This document shows positions 36,115 to 43,850 of a stretch of DNA of 64,000 bases, piece by piece. The DNA comes from Yoonia maritima (GTDB taxonomy: Bacteria; Pseudomonadota; Alphaproteobacteria; Rhodobacterales; Rhodobacteraceae): positions 124,001-188,000 of the forward strand of contig NZ_PKFN01000011.1 in the NCBI RefSeq assembly GCF_002933395.1, in the 5' to 3' direction. A model generated the notes under the pieces. It made no database searches. It was not told where the DNA came from and worked only from the letters and a program-made list of their open reading frames with translations. Position 1 is the first letter of the stretch; every line of letters begins with the position of its first letter. The position numbers were made by a program, and so were the translations under genes.

Positions 36115-36590
36115 TGCAAAGTTGCATGTGCGGGTGCTTGGGCGCGTGGCATAGGTTGTCCTCGCATCAGCATGGTCTTCAACGCCAACCCCAAATCGGA
36201 CGCCAATGATGTGATCAGCGGCGCAATGTCTGCGCGCACCAAAAGAGTTGCGATTAACAACGCGTCTTCGCGGTCTCCTTCGGTTGCGGTTGCCACAAAG
36301 TTGGCGAAACACGCTTCGTCAGCGCCTAGGCAGCTGCATCCGACCGCATGACGCATCAGTGGACGGCGTCGATGTTCGGTGCAAATTGCAAACAATTGCT
36401 CTAATGTCTTAAGCGTCGCGCGACCGTGCGCCTGACCTAACCCCAATGAAAGGTCGTTCCATACGGCCTCCTGTGAATCAGGTCCATCACACCACATGCG
36501 GAAATACAGAACGATGCAGGCCTCAAGTCGGGGCTGGTCTGACAATTGACCGACGGCTGCGCCGCCCTGTTTGCGAGCCGCCATATTCAT
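36111..36590 (-). CDS. Cys-rich hypothetical protein co-translated with HemP
   Basis: This is a 159-residue protein of no recognised family. It is mostly helical and holds six cysteines, two in the tight cluster HAVGCSCLGADEACF (about 81-95; C85, C87, C94) with a neighbouring histidine. No signal peptide or membrane helix is visible, so it is likely cytoplasmic. Its ATG overlaps the hemP stop (ATGA), which ties it to hemP expression and so to heme or iron. The cluster could bind heme, iron or an Fe-S centre, but that is inference only. Confidence 0.65.
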   Translation of the reverse strand: MNMAARKQGGAAVGQLSDQPRLEACIVLYFRMWCDGPDSQEAVWNDLSLGLGQAHGRATLKTLEQLFAICTEHRRRPLMRHAVGCSCLGADEACFANFVATATEGDREDALLIATLLVRADIAPLITSLASDLGLALKTMLMRGQPMPRAQAPAHATLH

Positions 36591-36754
36591 TTTGTCAGGA
36601 TCAATTTACCGGCACGCGTGATGCGTAATGTATAAACTTGGTCGCGCAACACGATGTGCGCTTGGTCGCCATCTTGGGTCAGAATATCTGCGTTATAAGT
36701 CGGTAGGTTCTGGGTCGCTGCCGGCTGTGGGCGTGGGACACTGTGGAATGACAT
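36587..36754 (-). CDS. hemP: Hemin uptake protein HemP
   Basis: This is a 55-residue HemP protein. The C-terminal half, HIVLRDQVYTLRITRAGKLILTK, has the family pattern ending in LRxTRxGKLILTK. HemP proteins are small, iron-regulated and needed for heme uptake or as activators of heme receptor genes in several proteobacteria. The ATG at 36754 is supported by AAGGAG at the right distance; upstream in-frame codons lack one. It is the first gene of a pair with the Cys-rich gene. No heme receptor or ABC transporter is next to it here, which is unusual. Confidence 0.85.
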   Translation of the reverse strand: MSFHSVPRPQPAATQNLPTYNADILTQDGDQAHIVLRDQVYTLRITRAGKLILTK

Positions 36755-36910
36755 TTTTGCGCTCCTTGCGGTGACTATTGTTGTCGAAGAGCTGCGACCA
36801 CCCGGTTGGGAGACTGGAAGATGCATCGCCTTCGTCCTTTCATTTTCATGATCGGGCTAGCTGTCGTGTGAACAGGTGGCTGGATACAGCGCTACATTCG
36901 TTGAAAGCGC

Positions 36911-36936
36911 CTAAAAAGTCAATCCGACTTTTTTAG
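36911..36936. promoter_or_regulatory. Inverted repeat between DUF2794 and hemP
   Basis: CTAAAAAGTC (36911-36920) and GACTTTTTTAG (36926-36936) form a near-perfect inverted repeat with a 5-base centre. It lies about 160 bases upstream of the hemP start and 16 bases after the DUF2794 stop. It could terminate the DUF2794 transcript in the minus direction or be an operator for an iron regulator. It does not closely match the published Irr box. Confidence 0.45.
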
Positions 36937-36952
36937 TCAGGTATATTATTTT

Positions 36953-37288
36953 CTATTCGACTGATCGGATCAGCTTGCGTTCGAGCACGCGTAAAACCTG
37001 TTTCAAATCGTTTCCGCGCTTTAAAACACGTCCATCCATGCCGATGACGGCGTATTGCCCCTGTTTCATACGCAGCTTTGGGCGTTTTTCGATACGGTAA
37101 ATAGGATGTTCTGCTGCGCGCCGGAAAATCGAAAACACAGCAACCTCACGCAGGCACGATATGCCGTAATCGCGCCATTCTCCGGCAGCGACCATTCGGC
37201 CATATAATCCAAGAATCACCCCAAGCTCTGTTCGGTGAAAGGCAATTTGCGGTGGATGTGAAAACGGTTCGGGGGAAAGAATAGTCAT
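36953..37288 (-). CDS. DUF2794 domain-containing protein
   Basis: This is a 111-residue protein of the DUF2794 family, restricted to alphaproteobacteria and without known function. The family block is clear: FHRTELGVILGLYGRMVAAGEWRDYGI (about 17-43), AVFSIFRRAAEHPIYRIEKRPKL, then QYAVIGMDGRVLKRGNDLKQVLRVLERK. It is a small, basic, soluble protein. It lies upstream of hemP on the same strand, about 200 bases away, with an inverted repeat between, so co-transcription is doubtful. Confidence 0.9.
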   Translation of the reverse strand: MTILSPEPFSHPPQIAFHRTELGVILGLYGRMVAAGEWRDYGISCLREVAVFSIFRRAAEHPIYRIEKRPKLRMKQGQYAVIGMDGRVLKRGNDLKQVLRVLERKLIRSVE

Positions 37289-37495
37289 ATGTAAGCGTCG
37301 CGCTAAACGCCCTAAAAATCAAGCATCCAAGCTAAATGACACTGTTTTGCCGCAAAATGAACGCTGTAGCGTCGCAGGCATTACCAACTCGGAACACAAG
37401 TCACTGCAAATCTAGCCTTATAGCAAATGCTACCCCGGTGTTGCGGCTCATAGCCCCCACCTTGTTCGTGACGCCGGGGACTATTTTCTCAAATT

Positions 37496-37759
37496 TTAGC
37501 CGCAGGTAATTGATGTAATGATTTCATTTGCGTCGATGCGAAAATTGATGCGCTCTTGACGATAGTCCATCGTTACAATGTCGTCAGGACGAATGGTGCG
37601 GACCATTCCTAAAATCAAAACCTTTTCAAGCGCGGTTGCGTCCTGCCCGACAAGCGCGGCATAGCTGTTTGCATTACAGGTATCTTCCTGAGCGGTAGGA
37701 AGGCTGGGCGTGGTTGTCGCGCAAGCGGACAGAACCAAAAATGGGATGATATACTTCAT
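37496..37759 (-). CDS. Peptidase inhibitor I78 family lipoprotein
   Basis: This is an 87-residue exported protein with a lipobox (LSAC, lipidated Cys about 13). The mature part follows the I78 inhibitor family: DTCNANSYAALVGQDATALEKV, MVRTIRPDDIVTMDYRQERINFRID and a terminal ITSITCG, where the two outer cysteines form the expected disulfide. The founding member inhibits serine proteases, so a periplasmic protease-inhibitor role is likely. It stands alone, with 109 bases to the next gene. Confidence 0.8.
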   Translation of the reverse strand: MKYIIPFLVLSACATTTPSLPTAQEDTCNANSYAALVGQDATALEKVLILGMVRTIRPDDIVTMDYRQERINFRIDANEIITSITCG

Positions 37760-37868
37760 GCCCTACTAATGAGGGTTTTCGCCACCGACACGCAAGTCAA
37801 AACAAAGTCTTGGTTGAAGTTGCGCGTCATTTGGCAGATCGTCATGTCAACAAACTAGGAGACGAAGA

Positions 37869-38981
37869 ATGCGTACACGTGCCGCGGTTGCAGTTGCAGC
37901 TGGCAAGCCACTTGAAGTGATGGAAGTGAACCTCGAAGGGCCGCGTGCCGGTGAGGTTTTGATCGAGGTGAAGGCGACTGGCCTGTGTCACACCGACGAA
38001 TTCACCCGCTCTGGCGACGATCCCGAAGGTATCTTTCCAGCGATCCTAGGTCACGAAGGTGCGGGCGTTGTGATCGAGGTCGGCGAGGGCGTCACGACGC
38101 TTGAGGTCGGCGATCACGTCATCCCGCTTTACACGCCGGAATGTCGCGAATGTGAATATTGTCTGAACCCAAAAACCAACCTGTGCCAAAAGATCCGCAG
38201 CACCCAAGGTGCCGGCCTGCTGCCCGATGGATCGACCCGGTTTTCGATGCTCGATGGTACGCCGATTCACCATTACATGGGCTGTTCGACGTTTGCGAAC
38301 CACACGGTTGTGCCGGAAATCGCCCTAGCGAAGGTCCGCAAGGACGCCCCGTTTGATAAGATTTGCTACATCGGTTGCGGCGTCACCACCGGCATCGGCG
38401 CAGTGATTAACACCGCCAAGGTCGAGATAGGCAGCCGCGCGATTGTGTTCGGTCTGGGCGGCATTGGCCTGAACGTTTTGCAGGGCCTGCGCCTTGCTGG
38501 GGCGGATCAGATTGTGGGCGTCGACATGAACGATGGCAAAGAAGAAATGGGTCGCCACTTTGGGATGACTGATTTCGTGAACCCATCAAAAGTCGAAGGC
38601 GATCTGGTCGCGCATTTGGTCGAACTGACTGGCGGTGGCGCGGATTACACGTTCGACGCCACGGGCAACGTGGGCGTGATGCGCACGGCGCTTGAGGCCG
38701 CGCACAAAGGTTGGGGCGAAAGCATCATCATCGGCGTGGCACCTGCCGGGGCCGAGATTTCAACCCGCCCATTCCAACTGGTCACTGGCCGCAGCTGGCG
38801 CGGCACCGCGTTCGGCGGCGCACGCGGCCGGACCGACGTGCCCAAGATCGTCGACTGGTACATGGAGGGCAAAATCGAAATCGACCCAATGATCACCCAC
38901 AAGCTCAAGCTCGAAGACATCAACAAAGGCTTCGACCTGATGCACGAAGGAAAATCAATCCGCGCTGTCGTGGAATACTGA
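37869..38981 (+). CDS. S-(hydroxymethyl)glutathione dehydrogenase / class III alcohol dehydrogenase
   Basis: This NAD-dependent zinc enzyme oxidises the formaldehyde-glutathione adduct to S-formylglutathione, which the hydrolase at 26.5 kb then cleaves. The 370-residue protein carries catalytic zinc ligands in TGLCHTDEF, LGHEGAGVV and GCGVTTGIGAV, structural zinc cysteines in CRECEYCLNPKTNLC, and the NAD-binding IVFGLGGIGLNVLQGLRLAGADQIVGVD. GGARGRTDVP near residue 315 is typical of class III. A ribosome binding site AGGAG is 8 bases upstream. A TetR-family gene lies convergent downstream. Confidence 0.96.
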   Translation: MRTRAAVAVAAGKPLEVMEVNLEGPRAGEVLIEVKATGLCHTDEFTRSGDDPEGIFPAILGHEGAGVVIEVGEGVTTLEVGDHVIPLYTPECRECEYCLNPKTNLCQKIRSTQGAGLLPDGSTRFSMLDGTPIHHYMGCSTFANHTVVPEIALAKVRKDAPFDKICYIGCGVTTGIGAVINTAKVEIGSRAIVFGLGGIGLNVLQGLRLAGADQIVGVDMNDGKEEMGRHFGMTDFVNPSKVEGDLVAHLVELTGGGADYTFDATGNVGVMRTALEAAHKGWGESIIIGVAPAGAEISTRPFQLVTGRSWRGTAFGGARGRTDVPKIVDWYMEGKIEIDPMITHKLKLEDINKGFDLMHEGKSIRAVVEY

Positions 38982-38996
38982 TCCGAAATTATTCAG

Positions 38997-39022
38997 AGGG
39001 CCCGGTGCAGTTCGGGCCCTTT
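38997..39022 (+). terminator. Terminator after class III alcohol dehydrogenase
   Basis: An 8-bp stem AGGGCCCG / CGGGCCCT with an 8-base loop is followed by a very short T-tract. It lies between the convergent dehydrogenase and TetR genes. Confidence 0.7.
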
Positions 39023-39031
39023 GTAGCCAGC

Positions 39032-39655
39032 CTACTTAGTGGCCCCATACCGCGCGATAAACACATCGACGGCGCCTTTGGCGACACGTTGTTTTTCATT
39101 TGCGCTAAAGCTGTCCGCCATGTTGAATATCATACGTGGAAATAGGTCAGCGCGGCATAGTTCATTGAACTGATCCGCCGCGAGTTCGCGATCACTGATG
39201 ATAAGATCACCCTTGGCAATAGCCTTGTCAAAATATGCGACTAGCCGGTCGCGCACCAAAAGCGGCCCGCTTTCGTAAAACTGTCGACCGAGTTCAGGGA
39301 ATCGACCACCTTCGCCGACGCAAACGCGAAAAATCCGCATGCCAAAGTCCGAGGTGATAAAATCCCCAATTTCGCGGGCGGCTTGATATAGCACATCTTG
39401 GACAGGCGCATCCATGTCGATCGTTTCGATCGCGCGTTCGGCCTGTTTGCAGCATTCGGATTTAGCAACCTGCATAAATAGGAACCGTTTATCCGGAAAG
39501 TAGCTGTAAAGCGTGGCTTTTGACACGCCTGCAGCCTTGGCAATATCGTCCACGGACGCACCGTCAAACCCGTCGCATAAAAAAACTTTTCTAGCTCCAT
39601 CAAGGACCTGATCAAACTTGCGACCTTTTTTGGGTTCTTCTGCGCCGTCGGGCAT
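39032..39655 (-). CDS. TetR/AcrR family transcriptional regulator
   Basis: This is a 207-residue repressor of the TetR family. The N-terminal DNA-binding domain spans about 12-60, with KVFLCDGFDGASVDDIAKAAGVSKATLYSYFPDKRFLF holding the helix-turn-helix. The C-terminal helical domain resembles the TetR_C AcrR-like group (FGMRIFRVCVGEGGRFPELGRQFYESG). I chose the ATG at 39655, preceded by AGGAGG. A spaced inverted repeat 31 bases upstream is a good candidate for its own operator. Its target genes are not evident: both flanking genes point towards it or away on the same strand. Confidence 0.88.
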   Translation of the reverse strand: MPDGAEEPKKGRKFDQVLDGARKVFLCDGFDGASVDDIAKAAGVSKATLYSYFPDKRFLFMQVAKSECCKQAERAIETIDMDAPVQDVLYQAAREIGDFITSDFGMRIFRVCVGEGGRFPELGRQFYESGPLLVRDRLVAYFDKAIAKGDLIISDRELAADQFNELCRADLFPRMIFNMADSFSANEKQRVAKGAVDVFIARYGATK

Positions 39656-39685
39656 TTCTGGTCCTCCTGAGTGAAGCCCTATATA

Positions 39686-39702
39686 AACTGACCAGTTCAG
39701 TT
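39686..39702. promoter_or_regulatory. Candidate TetR operator
   Basis: AACTG and CAGTT flank a 7-base centre, just upstream of the AGGAGG of the TetR gene. Spaced palindromes at this place are typical autoregulatory operators for this family. Confidence 0.5.
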
Positions 39703-39799
39703 CAGGCAAGAATAACGTCGCGACGAAGTTGAAGAAAACGGGCTAGGTCGCATCTCGATCAGAAAGTTAAATGCTAAGTAGGGCCAAACTGTTTTAGTT

Positions 39800-39906
39800 T
39801 ATCTATGGGGGTAGAACTGAAATGATTAGATCTATTCCATAGATCCGCGACATTGCGTGGCAGATAAATATCGGGGCCGTTCTCATGCACGGCTCCCCGG
39901 ATTTTT
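39800..39906 (+). ncRNA. Possible small RNA with terminator
   Basis: A hairpin CGGGGCCG...CGGCTCCCCG, with a 2-base bulge and 10-base loop (39872-39899), is followed by TTTTT (39902-39906) on the plus strand. No gene precedes it on that strand for 800 bases, so it would terminate a transcript that starts inside this spacer. The start near 39800 is only a guess. Confidence 0.25.
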
Positions 39907-40033
39907 GTGCAGACTTTTTAGCCTCTGTTGAAGCGTTTGCCAGCGTGACAAGGGAGGAAGATAAGCACTGACTTTGTCTAATCAATCTGCTTAGCAACAT
40001 GCCCTCTCTCATTCGCTATAAGAAAATGACAGG

Positions 40034-40612
40034 CTAGACGTCGCGGACCATCACAGTCGCAGCGTTAAACCCAAAGATATAGCGGAGCAGCCCTAACTTG
40101 TGGGTTTCGACCTCGCGGAAGCCTTCGTGCAGATATAGAGCGCGGGCGCGGGGGTTCGTATCGACGACGTCTAACCGCACTTGGCGATACCCACGTCGCT
40201 TTGCTTCGGCGGAAACTTCATCAAGCAATGCGGTCCCGACGCCTTTGCCCCGTGCCTCGTGGGCGACGAAAAGCCCGTCCATTAAGAAACGTTCATTTTC
40301 GATGTCATTTTCTAGAGTTCCCATGAGCCATACGCGGATGACCGCGCCGATCCAGCCATAGACCTTGCGAATGTCAGTAAATGTTCCGCCGACCAACGCG
40401 CCATTCGATGTTTTGAACCCGGCAACCCCTATCAGTCGCCCGTGGTCGTCATGTGCGCAAATCCCGTGGTCTGATCGCATAACCCGGTTGATATAGATTA
40501 GTGCCCGATATTTTGGGCCCATCGTGAACCCAAGCTTTTTGCCGAAGGCATCCCAGTATAGGGCGGCGGCCTCTTCTCGGCTGGCGTCTGGAATACCTAC
40601 TGTTATTTTCAT
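40034..40612 (-). CDS. GNAT family N-acetyltransferase
   Basis: This is a 192-residue acetyltransferase of the GNAT fold. The acetyl-CoA site is FVAHEARGKGVGTALLDEVSAEAKRRGY (about 118-145), followed by VRLDVVDTNPRARALYLHEGFREVE. The N-terminal half contains ITVGIPDASREEAAALYWDAFGKKLG. Substrate is unknown. Its ATG overlaps the stop of the MoeA fusion gene (ATGA), so it is the last gene of the molybdenum-cofactor series and may simply be a passenger, or may acetylate a component of it. Confidence 0.85.
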   Translation of the reverse strand: MKITVGIPDASREEAAALYWDAFGKKLGFTMGPKYRALIYINRVMRSDHGICAHDDHGRLIGVAGFKTSNGALVGGTFTDIRKVYGWIGAVIRVWLMGTLENDIENERFLMDGLFVAHEARGKGVGTALLDEVSAEAKRRGYRQVRLDVVDTNPRARALYLHEGFREVETHKLGLLRYIFGFNAATVMVRDV

Positions 40613-42708
40613 AGTGCAAAGTTTCCAAAGGGAATGAAGCGGACAAGATCGCCAGGTGACACCTTTTGCGCGGGATCGTCCAGTTCGACAAGCCCGGTTG
40701 CCCAACTAAGCCCCGAAACACGACCTGAACCTTCTGATGCAAAAGTGTGGACCTGACCGTCACGAATGCGGGCACGTAGATATTCGCGGCGTCCTGCTTT
40801 CTTGGATTTTGTGAAGGCCGCAGGAAGCATGTAACCTTCGGTTTCGTGCCAATCGCCACCGCCCAATCGTCGCAAAGCTGGCCGGGCAAATATAAGTGCG
40901 CAAACCATTGCTGCGACGGGGTTGCCGGGTAGCCCGAATACTGGGGTGTCGTTCCATAGCCCCATAGCAAGAGGTCGCCCCGGCTTCATTGCAATACGCC
41001 ATAGCGCTAGTGATCCGGTGCCCTGAAGCAATGCAGACATGTGATCTTCGTCCCCGGCAGATGCCCCGCCGGAGCTGATGATGACGTCACAACGTTGGCT
41101 TGCGTCATCCAATATTCTTTGCAGTTTGGGGCGATCATCTGGTGCACGCCCAAGATCAACCACATCATATCCCCAACCGGCTGCGACAGCGCATAGCATT
41201 GGGCGATTTGCATCAAAGATTTGCCCAACGTCAGCCTGTGTGCCCGGCTCGCAAAGCTCGTCACCTGTTGACAATATACCAACCCGCAATTGCCGCCTGA
41301 CATGAACGTGCCCAACACCGGCCGCCGCCATGGTTCCCAAATCAGCAGGGGCTATCTTATGTCCGGTGGCTAGAATGACATCGCCACGTTTCATGTCCTC
41401 GCCAGCATCTCTTGCATTTGCGCCACGTTTGAGAGGCCCCTGAAAAGCGATGTGGTTCTGGGAAACATTTACGTCTTCTTGAAGGATAACAGTATCGACA
41501 CCTTCCGGTAAATTTGCGCCTGTCAAAATTCGGATAGCATGACCCTTTGGTACGGCGCCACGAAATGGTTGCCCAGCAGCAGAGCGACCGGCGACCAACG
41601 GCATGTAATGCGGTTCCTCAGGCGCGTGTCCGGCAAAGCCATAGCCATCAACAGCGGCGTTCGGTGCGGGGGGGTGTGATCTTGCTACAATCACATCCTT
41701 TGCAAGAAACCGGCCGTTAGCTTGCGATAAGGTAACCACTTCGGCCCCGGTCACAGGGCCAAGCCTATCGCGTAAATGCTGAAGAGCCACAGACACTGGT
41801 GTCCAATGCGCACCCTGCGGCATGGCAAAGCAATCATTTGTTAGAGAAGGTGCCGTCAGCGCAGTCTGCTGGCTTGCCATCTCTAATAACTGTGGATCAT
41901 TTAATCCAAAAATCGTTCCTTCTGCTGTTGGCTCAACGTTTAGCAGCTTGCTTCGATGATCGTCGGGCATCCCTGAAATCGCCTTTGCCATAAGCCAGAC
42001 TTGATGCGCGTCTTTGATCCGGTCTGTGGGCTGGGTCGCCGTCACGGCCTTAGCTATAAGAGAAGGCCAGATTTCGATAAATGTGATAGGATTTTCAAGT
42101 GGCTCAAATGGCCAAACTGATACTGAAAACTTGTGCCGTAAACGTGACAGCATCGGCAACCCCATAATCACCTGCGATCCGACCGCTCCGGCACCTGAAA
42201 GCTGCCAAACTGGAAAGGCTCTGGTTGCGATCTGCTCTGCTGAGCGACGTTCTGCGAATGATGTATTGGTTCGTAGGCTTCCTTTGCGAGGGAGACCCGC
42301 AATGTCGCGCTTCAATCCATTTCCCCAAAATGGGCCGATGCCCGAAAACAGGCCGTTGATTTCGCCAGCCAGTTCAAAGCGATTGTTTTCTTTGGCTGTG
42401 TCAATCACCCGCTCAGCGAACCAGTCCCATAAGGCGAGTGGGTCATCAGATCCCGTCAATGCGTTGCTAAATCCATGCGGGTAACCAAAAGCAAAATCAA
42501 ATCCGGCCAACACCCGTCGGTTTAAGGCCTGCTCTTGTGCTAGAAATGTCTCTATCCATTGCTCTGCTTCGTGACGATTGCGAAAATACAAAGGGTCTTC
42601 TGCATCACCTTCGCGTGCCACACAGGCCCAAATGGCGTCTTTCTTTGGCGTGGGGCCGCGATCATTTCCGCCAGACCAATCAACCATGAGCACGCTATCA
42701 AATTTCAT
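40609..42708 (-). CDS. moeA: DUF429-like domain fused to molybdopterin molybdotransferase MoeA
   Basis: This 699-residue protein has two parts. From about 302 on it is a complete MoeA, which inserts molybdate into adenylylated molybdopterin: NAAVDGYGF (353-361), the IISSGGASAGDEDHM motif, KPGRPLAMG and PGNPVAAMVCALIFARP are present, plus the C-terminal beta domain. The first 300 residues are not part of normal MoeA. They follow an RNase H-like layout seen in DUF429 proteins: VLMVDWSGG (D10), LAGFDFAFGYP (D71), IEIWPSL (E212) and KDAHQVW (D233), which could form a metal site. It lies within mobB and GNAT genes with 4-base overlaps on both sides. The role of the extra domain is unknown. Confidence 0.85.
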   Translation of the reverse strand: MKFDSVLMVDWSGGNDRGPTPKKDAIWACVAREGDAEDPLYFRNRHEAEQWIETFLAQEQALNRRVLAGFDFAFGYPHGFSNALTGSDDPLALWDWFAERVIDTAKENNRFELAGEINGLFSGIGPFWGNGLKRDIAGLPRKGSLRTNTSFAERRSAEQIATRAFPVWQLSGAGAVGSQVIMGLPMLSRLRHKFSVSVWPFEPLENPITFIEIWPSLIAKAVTATQPTDRIKDAHQVWLMAKAISGMPDDHRSKLLNVEPTAEGTIFGLNDPQLLEMASQQTALTAPSLTNDCFAMPQGAHWTPVSVALQHLRDRLGPVTGAEVVTLSQANGRFLAKDVIVARSHPPAPNAAVDGYGFAGHAPEEPHYMPLVAGRSAAGQPFRGAVPKGHAIRILTGANLPEGVDTVILQEDVNVSQNHIAFQGPLKRGANARDAGEDMKRGDVILATGHKIAPADLGTMAAAGVGHVHVRRQLRVGILSTGDELCEPGTQADVGQIFDANRPMLCAVAAGWGYDVVDLGRAPDDRPKLQRILDDASQRCDVIISSGGASAGDEDHMSALLQGTGSLALWRIAMKPGRPLAMGLWNDTPVFGLPGNPVAAMVCALIFARPALRRLGGGDWHETEGYMLPAAFTKSKKAGRREYLRARIRDGQVHTFASEGSGRVSGLSWATGLVELDDPAQKVSPGDLVRFIPFGNFAL

Positions 42709-43196
42709 AGCGCGACCTCTGTTAAAATGAAGTCCGCAATGGATTTGGTGTCGTTTAGATCGAACGTCGGCCGCGTGCTATCAATGGGTGTATCTGTCGC
42801 AATCGCGCGAATGGTCGGGTCGGTCGGCGCGAGCAATGCGTTTTGTGGTTCCGCGCGAAAGGCCTCGATCTTGGGGTGTGAGTCGCGTTTGTATCCTTCG
42901 ATCAGAACCAGATCGACAGGGGTCAGCTGTGCAAGAAGATCAGCAAGCGGTGGTTCAGGGTGGTCCCGTAGTTCTGTCATAAGAGCCCAGCGGGTATTGG
43001 ACGCAAGGAGTACCTGATGCGCGCCTGCTGTTCGGTGGCGATAACTGTCTTTTCCGGGGTGATCGACATCGAAGCTATGGTGTGCGTGCTTGATTGTGGA
43101 AACACTGATGCCGCGCGCGCTGATCTCAGTCACCAGACGCTCCATCAGCCCTGTTTTGCCAGCGTTTTTATATCCGACGACACCAAAGATTTTCAT
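42705..43196 (-). CDS. mobB: Molybdopterin-guanine dinucleotide biosynthesis protein MobB
   Basis: This is a 163-residue P-loop GTP-binding adaptor that aids MobA in attaching GMP to molybdenum cofactor. Walker A is FGVVGYKNAGKTGLMERLV (about 4-22). The Mob-type ISVSTIKHAHHSFDVDHPGKDSYRHRTAGAHQVLLAS and DLVLIEGYKRDSHPKIEAFR segments are diagnostic. It overlaps mobA upstream and the MoeA fusion downstream by 4 bases each, so all three are translationally coupled. In many relatives MobB itself is fused to MoeA; here it is separate. Confidence 0.95.
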   Translation of the reverse strand: MKIFGVVGYKNAGKTGLMERLVTEISARGISVSTIKHAHHSFDVDHPGKDSYRHRTAGAHQVLLASNTRWALMTELRDHPEPPLADLLAQLTPVDLVLIEGYKRDSHPKIEAFRAEPQNALLAPTDPTIRAIATDTPIDSTRPTFDLNDTKSIADFILTEVAL

Positions 43197-43780
43197 AGCA
43201 TCGCCTGCGCTTGCACCAAGTCATCGCGTGTGTTGACGTTGAAGAATGCAGTGTCCTCGGGGAATGCCGCTGATCCAGCGCCATGTTTGTCTGTCCATAG
43301 GACAACCTTGCGCAGCCCATCCTCTAAGGCGGCACGCAGGTCATCACATAGCGCGACAGGCCATAGTCCAAATGTGGGGTGACGCCCGCCGGGACTGGTT
43401 GCAAGTGCGATTTGTGAATTGGCGTTTTCGGCGGCCATCATCAACTGGGGAACCAAATCACACGGAAAGAATGGCGTGTCCGCAGCTGCGGTCACGATGT
43501 GCGTTGCACCTTTGGTCGCAGCCCAGTCTAGCCCGGCGAGAACCCCAGACAACGGACCTGCAAAACCTGCGATACTGTCGTGAATGACCGGTAGATTAAG
43601 GTTGTCAAAACGTGCGGGGTCACCATTGGCGTTTAGCGCTACGCCTGCGACTTGCGGCTCTAGCCTTTCAATAACATGTGACAGAATAGTTCCGCGACCA
43701 AGCGGCAATAGCCCCTTATCGCCGCCGCCCATACGCGTGGCCTGCCCGCCAGCAAGGATAACACCAAGTGGTTGGATCAT
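43193..43780 (-). CDS. mobA: Molybdenum cofactor guanylyltransferase MobA
   Basis: MobA transfers GMP from GTP to molybdopterin to make the guanine dinucleotide cofactor used by formate dehydrogenases and DMSO-reductase-type enzymes. The 195-residue protein opens with GVILAGGQATRMGGGDKGLLPLG (about 7-29), the nucleotidyltransferase signature. AAADTPFFPCDLVPQL carries the metal-binding aspartate, and NVNTRDDL lies near the end. It lies 70 bases after fdhD on the same strand, across a roseobacter-type repeat, and overlaps mobB. Confidence 0.95.
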   Translation of the reverse strand: MIQPLGVILAGGQATRMGGGDKGLLPLGRGTILSHVIERLEPQVAGVALNANGDPARFDNLNLPVIHDSIAGFAGPLSGVLAGLDWAATKGATHIVTAAADTPFFPCDLVPQLMMAAENANSQIALATSPGGRHPTFGLWPVALCDDLRAALEDGLRKVVLWTDKHGAGSAAFPEDTAFFNVNTRDDLVQAQAML

Positions 43781-43790
43781 CGGCTCACCT

Positions 43791-43841
43791 CGCCTGCGGC
43801 GCGGCGAATCCGCCTCTGGCGGGAGTATTTAGGGCAAGATG
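43791..43841. repeat. Rhodobacterales-type intergenic repeat between fdhD and mobA
   Basis: The spacer holds a GC-rich block followed by CCGCC-TCT-GGCGG (43810-43822), then GAGTATTT and GGCAAGATGA. This matches, from memory, a short element found many times between genes in Rhodobacterales genomes. I see only one copy here. It lies inside what otherwise looks like a single operon, so it may tune expression between fdhD and mobA. Confidence 0.5.
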
Positions 43842-43850
43842 ATAGGTGAG

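Larger units (their letters stand above)
39656..40033. other. 378-base spacer holding a TetR operator candidate and a possible small RNA
   Basis: From the TetR side it carries the inverted repeat at 39686-39702, and an A+T-rich middle. A plus-strand terminator-like hairpin is at 39872-39906. A 69-codon minus-strand open frame near 39803-40012 has no ribosome binding site or recognisable content. No tRNA is present. Confidence 0.45.

Noticed and set aside
39803-40012. 69-codon minus-strand open frame in the TetR-GNAT spacer
   Set aside because: No ribosome binding site, no family likeness, and it runs through the terminator-like hairpin.
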